From Saccharibacillus sacchari DSM 19268 (GTDB lineage: Bacteria > Bacillota > Bacilli > Paenibacillales > Paenibacillaceae): DNA of 64,000 nucleotides. The notes beneath the pieces were generated by a model, which did no database searches, was not told where the DNA came from, and saw nothing but the letters and a program-made list of their open reading frames with translations. Of this stretch, positions 51,541-60,397 are shown in pieces (within the stretch, counting starts at the first letter, position 1; the number at the start of each line of letters is the position of its first letter). The translations under genes were made by a program, and so were the position numbers. The stretch is taken from the NCBI RefSeq assembly GCF_000585395.1, contig NZ_KK073875.1:5322274-5386273 (forward strand), read 5' to 3'.

Positions 51541-52845
51541 TTGGACCTAATGACGATCGTCAATTTATTGATTCTTGCCGTACTGCTCGCGCTCACCGCA
51601 TTCTTCGTCGCATCGGAGTTCGCGGTCGTTAAAGTACGGGTATCCCGGCTCGACCAGTTGATTTCGGAAGGCAACAAGAAGGCTGTACGGGCCAAGCAGG
51701 TCGCTCAAGACCTTGACTACTACCTGTCCGCCTGTCAGCTCGGCATCACCGTAACCGCACTCGGTCTGGGCGCGATCGGTAAACCTGCCGTCAAGCTGCT
51801 GCTCTATCCGGTATTCGAATGGTTGAACGTCTCGGACGCCACGGCTTCCGTCGTCTCTTATGCGATCGCCTTTTTCCTCGTGACGTTCCTGCACGTGGTC
51901 GTCGGCGAGATGGCTCCGAAGACGCTGGCGATTCAGTTCGCGGAAAAGATGACGCTGCTGCTCGCGCCTTCGCTGTACTGGTTCGGACGCGTCATGTACC
52001 CGTTCATCTGGGCGCTTAACGGCGCGGCGCGCGTGCTGCTTCGGATGTTCGGCGTCAAGCCGGCGGGACACGAAGACGTGTACTCCGAGGACGAGCTGAA
52101 AATCATCATGGCGCAGAGTTTTGAAGGCGGCGAGATCAATGAAACAAAGCTTTCGTATATGGAAAACGTGTTTTCGTTCGACGAGCGCGTGGCGCGCGAC
52201 ATCATGGTGCCGCGAACGCAGCTCGTTACCATCGATAAGGATATGGATTACGCGGAATTGATCGCGGTGCTCGATGAGAACAACTACACCCGTTATCCGG
52301 TCACCGAAGAAGGCAGCAAAGACCGGATCATCGGAGTCGTCAATGCGAAAAAGATGCTTCCCCACATCATCGCCGGACGCGCGCGCAGGCTGGAAGAGTT
52401 TATCCGCCGGATTCCGATTGTATCGGAAGCGACGCCGATTCAGGAAACGATGATCAAAATGCAGCAAGAACGCATGCACATCGCACTCGTTGTCGACGAA
52501 TACGGCGGCACCGCCGGAATCGTGACGATGGAGGACGTGCTCGAGGAGCTGGTCGGCGAAATTCGCGACGAGTTCGACGCCGACGAGATCGCCGAGATCC
52601 GTCAGACGGACGAACGCGAATATGTCGTCAGCGGCCGGGTTCTGCTGGACGAGCTGGAGAAGCGCTTCGGCGTGAAGTTCGAGGAACGCAGCGACACCGA
52701 TACCATCGGGGGCTGGATTCAACATCGGAAAGGCACCGCGGCTGGCGAAGGCGAGAAGCTGGTCGAAAACGGTCACGTCTGGACCATCGTGGAAAAAGAC
52801 GACCTACAGATCAAACAGGTGAGGTTAAACTACACGGAACAGTAA
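51541..52845 (+). CDS. CNNM/CorC-family membrane protein (HlyC/CorC, magnesium-related)
   Basis: 434 residues. N-terminal DUF21/CNNM membrane domain with about four helices (1-190, including FFVASEFAVVKVR and the ACQLGITVTALGLGAIG loop), a CBS pair (about 205-335; MVPRTQLVTI... VVDEYGGTAGIVTMEDVLEELVG) and a C-terminal CorC_HlyC transporter-associated domain (350-430). Family members act in Mg2+ efflux or homeostasis. The start is TTG at 51541, reached from a distant ribosome site over a hairpin; an in-frame extension upstream (ESLERGNL) has no start codon. Followed by a shorter paralogue. Confidence 0.92.
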   Translation: MDLMTIVNLLILAVLLALTAFFVASEFAVVKVRVSRLDQLISEGNKKAVRAKQVAQDLDYYLSACQLGITVTALGLGAIGKPAVKLLLYPVFEWLNVSDATASVVSYAIAFFLVTFLHVVVGEMAPKTLAIQFAEKMTLLLAPSLYWFGRVMYPFIWALNGAARVLLRMFGVKPAGHEDVYSEDELKIIMAQSFEGGEINETKLSYMENVFSFDERVARDIMVPRTQLVTIDKDMDYAELIAVLDENNYTRYPVTEEGSKDRIIGVVNAKKMLPHIIAGRARRLEEFIRRIPIVSEATPIQETMIKMQQERMHIALVVDEYGGTAGIVTMEDVLEELVGEIRDEFDADEIAEIRQTDEREYVVSGRVLLDELEKRFGVKFEERSDTDTIGGWIQHRKGTAAGEGEKLVENGHVWTIVEKDDLQIKQVRLNYTEQ

Positions 52846-52956
52846 AACGTCCCGTTCCTCACCAAAAAACTCTCACAGCACCATCGAACAGCAAGTCATC
52901 AATCAACCAAATAATCCGAAACTTCTGGAGGTGAATCCCTCTTACGAGGGAATTTA

Positions 52957-54021
52957 TTGGACGGAACAATTGCCTTAAACCTATTTCTGGTCGCCGTGTT
53001 TATCGGTCTTACGGCCTTCTTCGTCGGCGCTGAATTCGCGATACTGAAAGTCCGGATGTCGAGACTCGACCAACTGGTCGCTGACGGAAACAAAAAAGCC
53101 GTCATGGCGAAAAAAGTCGCTCAAGACCTCGACTACTATCTCTCTGCCTGTCAATTGGGTATCACCATCACCGCGCTCGTACTGGGTGCCCTTGGCGAAC
53201 CGACTGTCGAACGCATGCTGCGACCGGTATTCGACCACTTTGAAGTATCGGAAGCCGTATCGACCGTATTGTCGTACGGTATCGCCCTGGCTCTCGTGAC
53301 GTTCTTGCACGTCGTCATCGGCGAACTTGCGCCGAAGACGCTGGCGATCCAATTTTCCGAAAAAATGACCCTGATGCTCGCGCCGTCGCTGTACCGCTTC
53401 GGACGCATCACGGCTCCGTTCATTCGCCTGCTTAACGGTTCCGCAACCTTGCTGCTTCGCGCATTCGGCGTTAAGCCTGCCGGACATGAATCGGTTCACT
53501 CCGAGGAAGAACTGAAATGGCTGGTCGAGCAAAGTTACGAAAGCGGCGAGATCAACAAGACTGAACAAGCTTATCTGCAAAACATCTTTGCTTTCGACGA
53601 TCGTCTACTGCGCGAGATCATGATCCCGGCGGACAAGATCGTCAAGATCGCCAAAGAAGTTCCGCAGGACGACCTGATCGAGAAACTCAGCGAACACGAA
53701 TATACCCGTTATCCGGTAACCAACGGCAATCCGGATGCTTTTATCGGATTCGTGCATAGCAAAGAAGTCCTGACCGCGATCGCGGCGGGACGCGACGGAC
53801 GGATCGAAGGCTTTATCCACAAGCTGCCTCAATTCGTGGAAACCGCGACGCTCCGCGAAGTTATGCTCAGCATGCAGCAAAGTCGCGTGCACATGGCTTC
53901 CGTCGCCGATACGTCGGGTCGTACAATCGGCCTCGTGACCATGGAAGACATTTTGGAGGAGATCGTCGGCGATATTCGCGACGAGGCAGACGGCGTACGA
54001 TTGCCGCTTGCTCCTCTGTAA
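52957..54021 (+). CDS. CNNM/CorC-family membrane protein lacking the C-terminal domain
   Basis: 354 residues, clearly paralogous to the preceding gene (same CNNM domain and CBS pair: FFVGAEFAILKVRMSRLDQL, ACQLGITITALVLGALG, LVTMEDILEEIVGDIRDEAD) but ending right after the CBS pair, 80 residues short: the CorC_HlyC domain is missing. TTG start and the hairpin-bridged ribosome site are as in the first gene. It may act as a partner subunit of the first protein. Terminator follows. Confidence 0.9.
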   Translation: MDGTIALNLFLVAVFIGLTAFFVGAEFAILKVRMSRLDQLVADGNKKAVMAKKVAQDLDYYLSACQLGITITALVLGALGEPTVERMLRPVFDHFEVSEAVSTVLSYGIALALVTFLHVVIGELAPKTLAIQFSEKMTLMLAPSLYRFGRITAPFIRLLNGSATLLLRAFGVKPAGHESVHSEEELKWLVEQSYESGEINKTEQAYLQNIFAFDDRLLREIMIPADKIVKIAKEVPQDDLIEKLSEHEYTRYPVTNGNPDAFIGFVHSKEVLTAIAAGRDGRIEGFIHKLPQFVETATLREVMLSMQQSRVHMASVADTSGRTIGLVTMEDILEEIVGDIRDEADGVRLPLAPL

Positions 54022-54047
54022 GTTCCTTTTCAACGTTAACTTAACGC

Positions 54048-54089
54048 AAAGCCCCGGCTTCCGCCTAAACGGATACCGGGGCTTTTTTT
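54048..54089 (+). terminator. Terminator of the CorC pair
   Basis: AAAGCCCCGG / CCGGGGCTTT stem followed by T-run; also usable by the convergent SLH esterase gene. Confidence 0.88.
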
Positions 54090-54110
54090 CGCTGCTGAAC
54101 GTTTTTTATT

Positions 54111-55769
54111 TTATTGCTTGGCAGCCGCCAATTTCTCCAACACCGCCTCAACTTCCGCTCCGGTCACCAGACGATTCGGCTCGAAAGCGTTTGTGCTTGT
54201 CCCTTGCATGATTTCTCCGGACGTTACGCGCGCGATCGCTTTAGCCGCCCAGTACGAAGTCGGCACATCGGTATATGCAGAAGCCGTAGCCGCGTCCGCT
54301 TCATTTTTACTGCCTAATACCCGATCAGCCAGCACCGCCAATTGCGCTCTTGTTACAGCCAGATCAGGCGCAAAACGGTCACCGCCAACGCCTTGCATCA
54401 CGCCCGCCGTAGAAGCCTGACGGATCGCCAAATCATAGGGAGAGTCAGCCGTATCCGCGTAGATCGACGTTCCCCGGACTTCTTCCAGATTAAGACGCTG
54501 CGCCAGCACTCTAGCCAATTCTTCGCGCGTTACGGATGCGTTTTTTTCAAGGGTCACGGGACGCACGAACTGTTCATTTTTCTGAGCAAACAGCCAATCC
54601 AGCATCTCCTTGTCGTTAAACACCGGAACCCACGACCAATGCTTCATTCCGCCGTAAAAACGTCCTTCGTCCATGAAGTCGTCATCATAGATCGTCAGCT
54701 TCGTCTGCGACGCCCCCATTTCCGCCAACGCCTGATAAGCGAGCGTGCTCGTGCGGCTGTCCGTCGTCGGATCATTTTCGGCATGCACGATCCACACCGG
54801 CGTCTCCGTAATATCCTTCAGCTCCTGCTTAAACGCATCTACTGAACCTTCGTAATCCGCAATCGTATCCTTCGCCGCAATCGCGATCGCTCCGGCGAAC
54901 GTATTCGGATACTGCATCAGGAAACGGAACGTCCCTCCCCCGCCGCTCGATGGACCCACCACGTAAATCCGCTGCGGATCGACTTTTCCTTCGGACACAA
55001 GGCGATCGATCAATTCCATCTGTACTTCGAAAAAGTCCTGCATCCGCGTCAGTTCTTCCGTATTATCGTAGATTTTCCAGCCGTAGTTTTCCGGAAATTG
55101 CACAGCCAGCACCGACGTATCATAGCCCGATTCCGTCCAGACCGTCGCTCCGCGATTCTCCGTCAACTGCTTGAAATTATCGCTTCCGACTTCGCCGCCG
55201 CCATGCAACCAGACCACCAGCGGCTGCGGCTCCGTGCTTTCGGACAGCTTCATTTGGTAGGTCAGGCTTTCGCCGTTCGCTCCCGTAATTTTGCCCGCCT
55301 CGAAATCATCCACCGTGCGCGTCTCGACCTTGGACACCTGCTCCGCGTCGAACGATAGCTCCGGATAACGCTTATTGACGACAGCGAACTCCGATACATA
55401 GCCGCCCGGATATTTAAAAGGTTTGACCGTCATCGACAGCACGTTGCCTTCTCGCGTCAGTTGGATGCCGTCGTCTTCGTATGCTTCCTGCACGATCTCG
55501 CCTGCCGCATTCAGCGGGTAGCCGTCATAGTTGCCCGTAATGTCGAAGTCGGATGCTTGAAGACCTGCATACGAAGCGTTTGTCGGTAAAACCAATTCGA
55601 ACGATTCAGCCATGCGTCCCGCATCGCCGATATATGTATGCGCGGTAATTTGAAGCGACTTCGTTGCGGGATTCGTTTCTGCGGCATCCGCTGCCGGCAC
55701 GTTTCCTCCCAATGGCGCAACACCTAATACCAACGCAGCCATCCAGGTTAAGCCTGTTCTCTTTTTCAT
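54111..55769 (-). CDS. SLH-anchored esterase/PHB-depolymerase-like hydrolase
   Basis: 552 residues from the ATG at 55769 (GGAGGG upstream). Signal peptide (1-29, ending PAADAA), an N-terminal beta-rich domain (about 35-150), a catalytic alpha/beta-hydrolase domain (about 160-400) with the oxyanion segment WLHGGGEVG, nucleophile Ser274 in GPSSGG, Asp in HAENDPTTDS and His in GGMKHWSW, and three SLH repeats (about 420-552). It should sit on the cell wall outside. Substrate unknown; related enzymes act on carbohydrate esters or polyesters. Confidence 0.87.
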   Translation of the reverse strand: MKKRTGLTWMAALVLGVAPLGGNVPAADAAETNPATKSLQITAHTYIGDAGRMAESFELVLPTNASYAGLQASDFDITGNYDGYPLNAAGEIVQEAYEDDGIQLTREGNVLSMTVKPFKYPGGYVSEFAVVNKRYPELSFDAEQVSKVETRTVDDFEAGKITGANGESLTYQMKLSESTEPQPLVVWLHGGGEVGSDNFKQLTENRGATVWTESGYDTSVLAVQFPENYGWKIYDNTEELTRMQDFFEVQMELIDRLVSEGKVDPQRIYVVGPSSGGGGTFRFLMQYPNTFAGAIAIAAKDTIADYEGSVDAFKQELKDITETPVWIVHAENDPTTDSRTSTLAYQALAEMGASQTKLTIYDDDFMDEGRFYGGMKHWSWVPVFNDKEMLDWLFAQKNEQFVRPVTLEKNASVTREELARVLAQRLNLEEVRGTSIYADTADSPYDLAIRQASTAGVMQGVGGDRFAPDLAVTRAQLAVLADRVLGSKNEADAATASAYTDVPTSYWAAKAIARVTSGEIMQGTSTNAFEPNRLVTGAEVEAVLEKLAAAKQ

Positions 55770-56130
55770 GTTCATCCCTCCGTTTAAGTATGAATCATCG
55801 ATGGTTGGACGCGCAAAAAAACCCAAACGGTGCCCGCAGAAGAGAAGTTTCTCGTTCTGCCGACCCGATCAGGTTTTGCCCATCATGCGGTCACAATCCA
55901 TCATCGTTCCTTTACCGTAACAAAAAATGAAAGCGTAGTCAAAAGCGTAAGCATGCAAAATGGGATAAAACGTACCGTTTCTCGGATTTCTGTTCGCGGG
56001 CACGCTCATTTTGGGTAATAGAGTTACTGAGGTTCTTTACCGATAGTCTGTTCGCTGCAGCCGATCTTTTCGCATATCGCGTTGAGACAGAACCGTATCC
56101 GGCTTTGGACCGCATTAGAGAAGGGCAAGT

Positions 56131-56159
56131 TTGACTTTACACCTGCCTAGGCTCTATAT
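56131..56159 (+). promoter_or_regulatory. Promoter of the aldehyde dehydrogenase gene
   Basis: TTGACT (56131), 17-base spacer, CTATAT (56154-56159). The rest of 55770-56253 holds no gene, only upstream regions of the two divergent genes. Confidence 0.55.
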
Positions 56160-56253
56160 TTTTTATTAGAATGTTTAATGGTGAATTATGGCATGTTCGA
56201 TGAAAAAAGTTGGTCGAATGTTTGCATTCCATTTTCCAAGGAGGTCAATACGT

Positions 56254-57672
56254 ATGATCGCAAAGGACACGTTTGAAAAAGAATGGAGCGCCGAGGAAGT
56301 CGCGCAGATGCTCGAGGAGCACCGCGCTTTTTACGATACCGACCGCACGCGCAGTTATAAATTCCGCATCCGTCGCCTCGACAAACTGAAGGCGGCAATC
56401 CAACGTTACGAGCCGGCCTTGCTCGAAGCGCTGCAAGCCGATCTGGGCAAACCCGCTTTCGAAGCTTACTCGACCGAAATCGGATTTGTGCTGAACAGCA
56501 TTTCCGAAATTTCGAAAGAATTGTACCGCTGGTCCAAACCGCAGCGCGTCGCGACTCCGCTCGCGCTGGCAGGAGCCAGCAGCTTCGTAATCAACGAGCC
56601 GCACGGCACGGTGTTGATCGTCGGACCGTTCAACTATCCGTTCCAGCTCGTGCTCGAACCGCTGGTCGGCGCGATCGCGACAGGCAACTGCGCGGTCATC
56701 AAAATGTCCGACAGCACGCCTAACGTCTCCCGCGTCGTGAAGCAGCTGATCGGCGACGTATTCGAAGAACATTACGTGCGCGTGCTGGACGGCGGCAAAG
56801 ACACGGTAACCGCGCTGATCAACTCGCCGTTCGATTACATCTTCTTCACGGGCAGCACCGAAGTCGGACGCATCGTCGGCGAGGCGGCGGCCAAGCAGTT
56901 GATCCCGTACACGCTGGAACTGGGCGGCAAAAGCCCGGCGATCGTCGATAAACAAGCGGATATCCGCATGGCGGCCAAGCGCATCGTCTGGGGCAAGCTG
57001 GTCAACGCCGGGCAGACCTGCATCGCGCCGGATTACGTGCTGGTGCACGAAAGCAAAAAAATCCAGCTGCTGATCGCCCTGAAAAACGCGATTCGCGAAT
57101 TCCTCGGCGAAGATATTCAAAACAGCCCGGACTTCGGCCGAATCGTCAACGAGCGCCACTTCGACCGCCTGAACGAGATTCTCGAAAAAGACAAAGACAG
57201 CATCGTGTTCGGCGGAAGCCGCGATCGCGGGAACAAGTTCATCGAACCGACGCTGCTGGACATCGATTCGTGGGACGCGGCAAGCATGCAGGAAGAGCTG
57301 TTCGGACCGATCCTTCCTGTCCTGACTTACGAAGACATCGAAGAAGCGATCCGACTGGTCAACAAGCACCCGCGTCCGCTGTCGCTCTATCTGTTCACGA
57401 CCGACGAGCAGGTGCAGGACCGCGTGTTGGAAAAAATTCCGTTCGGCGGCGGCTGCATCAACGACACGCTGCTGCATGTCTCGAACACGAACCTGCCGTT
57501 CGGCGGTACAGGTCCTTCCGGCACCGGTTCGTATCACGGCGTTCACAGCCTGCGCACGTTCTCCCATCAAAAGAGCATCCTCAAACGCGCCTCCGCGGAA
57601 AGCGGAACGACGCTGATCTTCCCGCCTTACGGCGAAGAACAGATGGCGCTGATCAAAAAGATGCTGAAATAA
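56254..57672 (+). CDS. Aldehyde dehydrogenase (class 3-like)
   Basis: 472 residues from the ATG at 56254 after AAGGAGG; an upstream in-frame ATG has no such site. ALDH fold with FNYPF (127-131), FTGSTEVG (198-205), general base Glu222 (LELGGKSP) and nucleophile Cys256 (NAGQTCIAPD). The absence of an N-terminal extension and the C-terminal hydrophobic tail put it with ALDH3/coniferyl or fatty aldehyde dehydrogenases (YwdH/AldX type). Oxidises aldehydes with NAD(P). Terminator follows. Confidence 0.94.
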   Translation: MIAKDTFEKEWSAEEVAQMLEEHRAFYDTDRTRSYKFRIRRLDKLKAAIQRYEPALLEALQADLGKPAFEAYSTEIGFVLNSISEISKELYRWSKPQRVATPLALAGASSFVINEPHGTVLIVGPFNYPFQLVLEPLVGAIATGNCAVIKMSDSTPNVSRVVKQLIGDVFEEHYVRVLDGGKDTVTALINSPFDYIFFTGSTEVGRIVGEAAAKQLIPYTLELGGKSPAIVDKQADIRMAAKRIVWGKLVNAGQTCIAPDYVLVHESKKIQLLIALKNAIREFLGEDIQNSPDFGRIVNERHFDRLNEILEKDKDSIVFGGSRDRGNKFIEPTLLDIDSWDAASMQEELFGPILPVLTYEDIEEAIRLVNKHPRPLSLYLFTTDEQVQDRVLEKIPFGGGCINDTLLHVSNTNLPFGGTGPSGTGSYHGVHSLRTFSHQKSILKRASAESGTTLIFPPYGEEQMALIKKMLK

Positions 57673-57710
57673 AGATCGAGGCAATACGAGCCGGATCTTC
57701 GGCTTCATTG

Positions 57711-57750
57711 AGCCGCTTTCCCGAGAAATCTTTCGGGAAAGCGGCTTTTT
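57711..57750 (+). terminator. Terminator of the aldehyde dehydrogenase gene
   Basis: AGCCGCTTTCCCGA / TCGGGAAAGCGGCT perfect 14-bp stem with T-run. Confidence 0.92.
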
Positions 57751-57891
57751 GTTCCGGCATTTGCCCGGCGCGCAGCGACTGCAACCTTTTCCGACATCAT
57801 GACGTCTGGAGCAGTAAGAAACACAATCGAAGCGGAATATTCGCAGCCTGTCCCGTGTGCCACGTTCCGTTATCCCAAGGAGGTCATCGAA

Positions 57892-58551
57892 ATGAATAAA
57901 AAAACAATCTCTTCCGTATTAGCCGCTTCCGTCTTGTCCCTGTCGCTCGGCGGTCAACTCTTCGCGGCAGGTACCGGATTCGGCGACCTGAACGGCGTAA
58001 CCGGGCAGGAGAAGATCGAAGCGCTCCAAAATGACGGACTGGTTAAAGGAGTGAGTACCACGTCGTTCAATCCGCAAGCCGCATTGACTAACGCGCAGGG
58101 AGTTCAACTCATCGCGGGAGGTCTTCAACTGAGTCTTGCCGCGATTACGTTCGAAGCCGGTAAAGTCCCTACGGCGCATGATCTGTTCCCTGCTGCAAAA
58201 GAGGATGCCTGGTATGCCGACGCTTTCGTCAATGCTCACTTTAACGGCGTGGAGCTTCCGGAATCGATCGATCCGTCGGCCTCCATGACCAAAGAAGCCT
58301 ATACGCATTATCTGATGCAGGCGTTAGAGAAAGCCGGCAATCTGCCTATGATCAATATCAAGCCGAAGGATATTGCCGACGAAGACGACCTGACCGTCGA
58401 GTACCAAGGTTCGATTCAACGGGCGCTCGTTCGCGGGATCGTGAAGCTGGACGCGAAAGGCGAATTCCATCCGAAGGCCGAGATCACGCGAGCTGAAGCC
58501 GCGGTGATGCTGTATGACGCAATCGAGTTCCTCCGGGGAGAGCTCGCTTAG
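57892..58551 (+). CDS. Exported SLH-domain protein
   Basis: 219 residues: signal peptide (1-26, ending LFA-AG) and SLH-type repeats with little else (FGDLNGVTGQEKIEALQNDG, then FPAAKEDAWYADAFVNAHFN and LDAKGEFHPKAEITRAEAAV). ATG after AAGGAGG. May cap or bind wall polymers, or help other surface proteins. Its own terminator follows. Confidence 0.85.
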   Translation: MNKKTISSVLAASVLSLSLGGQLFAAGTGFGDLNGVTGQEKIEALQNDGLVKGVSTTSFNPQAALTNAQGVQLIAGGLQLSLAAITFEAGKVPTAHDLFPAAKEDAWYADAFVNAHFNGVELPESIDPSASMTKEAYTHYLMQALEKAGNLPMINIKPKDIADEDDLTVEYQGSIQRALVRGIVKLDAKGEFHPKAEITRAEAAVMLYDAIEFLRGELA

Positions 58552-58553
58552 GA

Positions 58554-58572
58554 GGGCTGCGGGAGAAATTCG
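58554..58572. repeat. Half copy of the palindromic repeat (P3)
   Basis: GGGCTGCGGGAGAAATTCG, 18 of 19 bases equal to the start of P1 (7338-7356), directly after the SLH gene stop. The rest of the palindrome is not seen. Confidence 0.5.
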
Positions 58573-58615
58573 CCCATTCGCTCGCTCTGGTTTTTTGGGG
58601 AAGAAAGGGCAACAC

Positions 58616-58642
58616 AAAAAGGCTCCTTCGGGGAGCCTTTTT
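58616..58642. terminator. Terminator of the SLH gene
   Basis: AAAAAGGCTCC / GGAGCCTTTTT, five-base loop, symmetrical A/T runs, shared with the convergent CHAD gene. Confidence 0.9.
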
Positions 58643-58670
58643 CAGTTCAAGCGTATTCCTTCCGTTCGGC

Positions 58671-59543
58671 TTATAGTTCGCCTACGGATTCCAGCGACGC
58701 TTTCAATTGATCGTCCAGGCGTTTGAGGAAAAGGGTCCAGTGTTCTTGATCGACATTCAAGGCTTCGGGACCGTAGTCTTCGGCGATTTGGATGTGGAAG
58801 TGGCGGTCGTTAACTTCGCCGAGTTGTTTTTGGACTTGTTTGAAACGTTCCGCGTCTTCGGCGTGTTTGGCGTCCAATGCGAAAGCAGCGGCTTCGGAGG
58901 TGTAGCGGCTGCGTTTGGCGGCGATGCGCACTTGATGGAGGGATTCAAGCGCTTGTTCGCTGTACAAGCCTTCGCGATCAGCCGTGACTTGGTAAAAGTG
59001 GCGGCGTTTGCGGTAGTCGTCTTTCAATTCGCGCACGCTGCGGCGGACGTCGGCTTGAGCGGCCAGCTCGGGCAGGTCTTCTTTTAAGAACGTCTTCCAC
59101 TTTTTGTCGAGTTTGCTGTTGACGATCTTGGGCAGTTTGCGACTCAGTTTCTTGCGTTGATCTTTGCGTTCGTCTTTTTCCAACTTCGCCATTCGCTTGA
59201 ACAGCTTGGCTTCGTCGTCGCGGTCTTCCGATTCGGCTTCTTTGCGCAGTTTTTTGAACTCGCCGATGAGCACGTCCGCGTCGCGCACGCGGCCGAAGCG
59301 TTTTTGCGCTTTTTTGATCAACGGATATAAACCGGTCTCTCCGTCGGGATCAAGAACTTGTAACAGCGTGAGCAGCTTGCGCGCGCTAACCCGTGCTTGG
59401 TGCACATCTTCTTCGTCATAGTCCTTTAACGCGGCCCGGCTGCGTTTGCGGAATTCCGTATAGAGTTCTTGCAGCGCTTCATGCCATTGCTCGGCCAAAT
59501 CCGCCGTCGTTACCGCTTCGCTTTGCTCCCGTTCGTTTCCCAT
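58671..59543 (-). CDS. CHAD-domain protein
   Basis: 290 residues from the ATG at 59543 (AAAAGGAG about 13 bases upstream). Highly charged, helical CHAD fold with conserved His/Lys/Arg pattern: VHQARVSARKLLTLL (about 46-60), RFGRVRDADVL and LHQVRIAAKRSRYTSE. CHAD domains bind inorganic polyphosphate. No CYTH domain is fused or adjacent. Role probably in polyphosphate granules or phosphate storage. Confidence 0.9.
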   Translation of the reverse strand: MGNEREQSEAVTTADLAEQWHEALQELYTEFRKRSRAALKDYDEEDVHQARVSARKLLTLLQVLDPDGETGLYPLIKKAQKRFGRVRDADVLIGEFKKLRKEAESEDRDDEAKLFKRMAKLEKDERKDQRKKLSRKLPKIVNSKLDKKWKTFLKEDLPELAAQADVRRSVRELKDDYRKRRHFYQVTADREGLYSEQALESLHQVRIAAKRSRYTSEAAAFALDAKHAEDAERFKQVQKQLGEVNDRHFHIQIAEDYGPEALNVDQEHWTLFLKRLDDQLKASLESVGEL

Positions 59544-59802
59544 AGGTTCATCCGACTCCTTTTCGATAAACTCCCTCTGCTTTCTTTTCCCGCTGTCTAT
59601 CTGTATCATTACCCGAAAAAGCTGCCGCACGACGTATTCTTTCATCCAAACTTCGACCGGTCAAAGAAAGAAGGCGAGAGATAAAGAATTTGGCGGTTAG
59701 CGCGGCAGGGCAGCGAATCGTTGACAGACGAAAAAGGCGGACGGAGACATTCGTTCAAATCGCCGTCTCGCCCGAAAAAAGGATCGCATGGAAACTGAAA
59801 AG

Positions 59803-60267
59803 TCAACAAATGATGCGGAGGCATCCATTTTCGTTGGAAGGCCATTCGAGGTCGGACAAACTGAGCTCGGAACGGGAAAGGGATCGTGCGGGAAACGGTT
59901 GGCTTCGGTAATCGTAGCCGTCCCAAAGGTTCCAGATTTCTATTTTCGTGCCTGGTTTCAATGCGCCTATGTAGGTCCATAGCGTGGCTGAAAAATCGTA
60001 TTCCGTTTCGAGGCTGTAGATATGCGTACGGCGGGTGAGCGGTTGCAGGCTTTTGGGGAAGATCCGGCATTTTTTCAAGGAAAAATCGTTAATCGCATGA
60101 GGGTCGGGGGCATACATAACGGTCATGTCGGGGTTCATCTCTTCCCACTGAAGATGCCCGGCAGGGATGCCGAGTTCCATCATTTCGCGTACTGTCGCAA
60201 GCCGGTAACCCGTGGGTTCGACTTCGGGGATCGGACGATCAGCCGTTATCCATTGAACAAAGCTTAT
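59803..60267 (-). CDS. Hypothetical protein, start uncertain
   Basis: The first ordinary start is ATG at 60183 (126 residues), but coding-like sequence continues upstream in frame (ISFVQWITADRPIPEVEPTG, then RLATVRE) to an ATA at 60267, which sits eight bases after GAGG; no ATG, GTG or TTG exists between the preceding stop and 60183. Either an AUA start (154 residues) or a gene that lost its start. Soluble, Trp-rich, no motif recognised (HLQWEEMNPDMTVMYAPDPH). Confidence 0.5.
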   Translation of the reverse strand: MSFVQWITADRPIPEVEPTGYRLATVREMMELGIPAGHLQWEEMNPDMTVMYAPDPHAINDFSLKKCRIFPKSLQPLTRRTHIYSLETEYDFSATLWTYIGALKPGTKIEIWNLWDGYDYRSQPFPARSLSRSELSLSDLEWPSNENGCLRIIC

Positions 60268-60312
60268 TTCATTCGCCTCGCTTTCTCGGTTCGCGTTGCT
60301 GTTATTATAACC

Positions 60313-60360
60313 AAAATCACGGATTCCTTAACCGCCCCCGCGGAAGGAATCCGTGATTTT
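60313..60360. terminator. Terminator between hypothetical and oxidoreductase genes
   Basis: A perfect 17-bp stem AAAATCACGGATTCCTT with its complement around a 14-base loop. Confidence 0.88.
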
Positions 60361-60397
60361 CGGATCGGAACGCCATCAAGCCTTTGATATCGCGCCG

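Noticed and set aside
59690-59982. Two overlapping plus-strand frames near 59.8 kb
   Set aside because: They lack ribosome sites and lie opposite the minus-strand hypothetical gene 59803-60267, whose reading frame continues upstream with natural-looking sequence.
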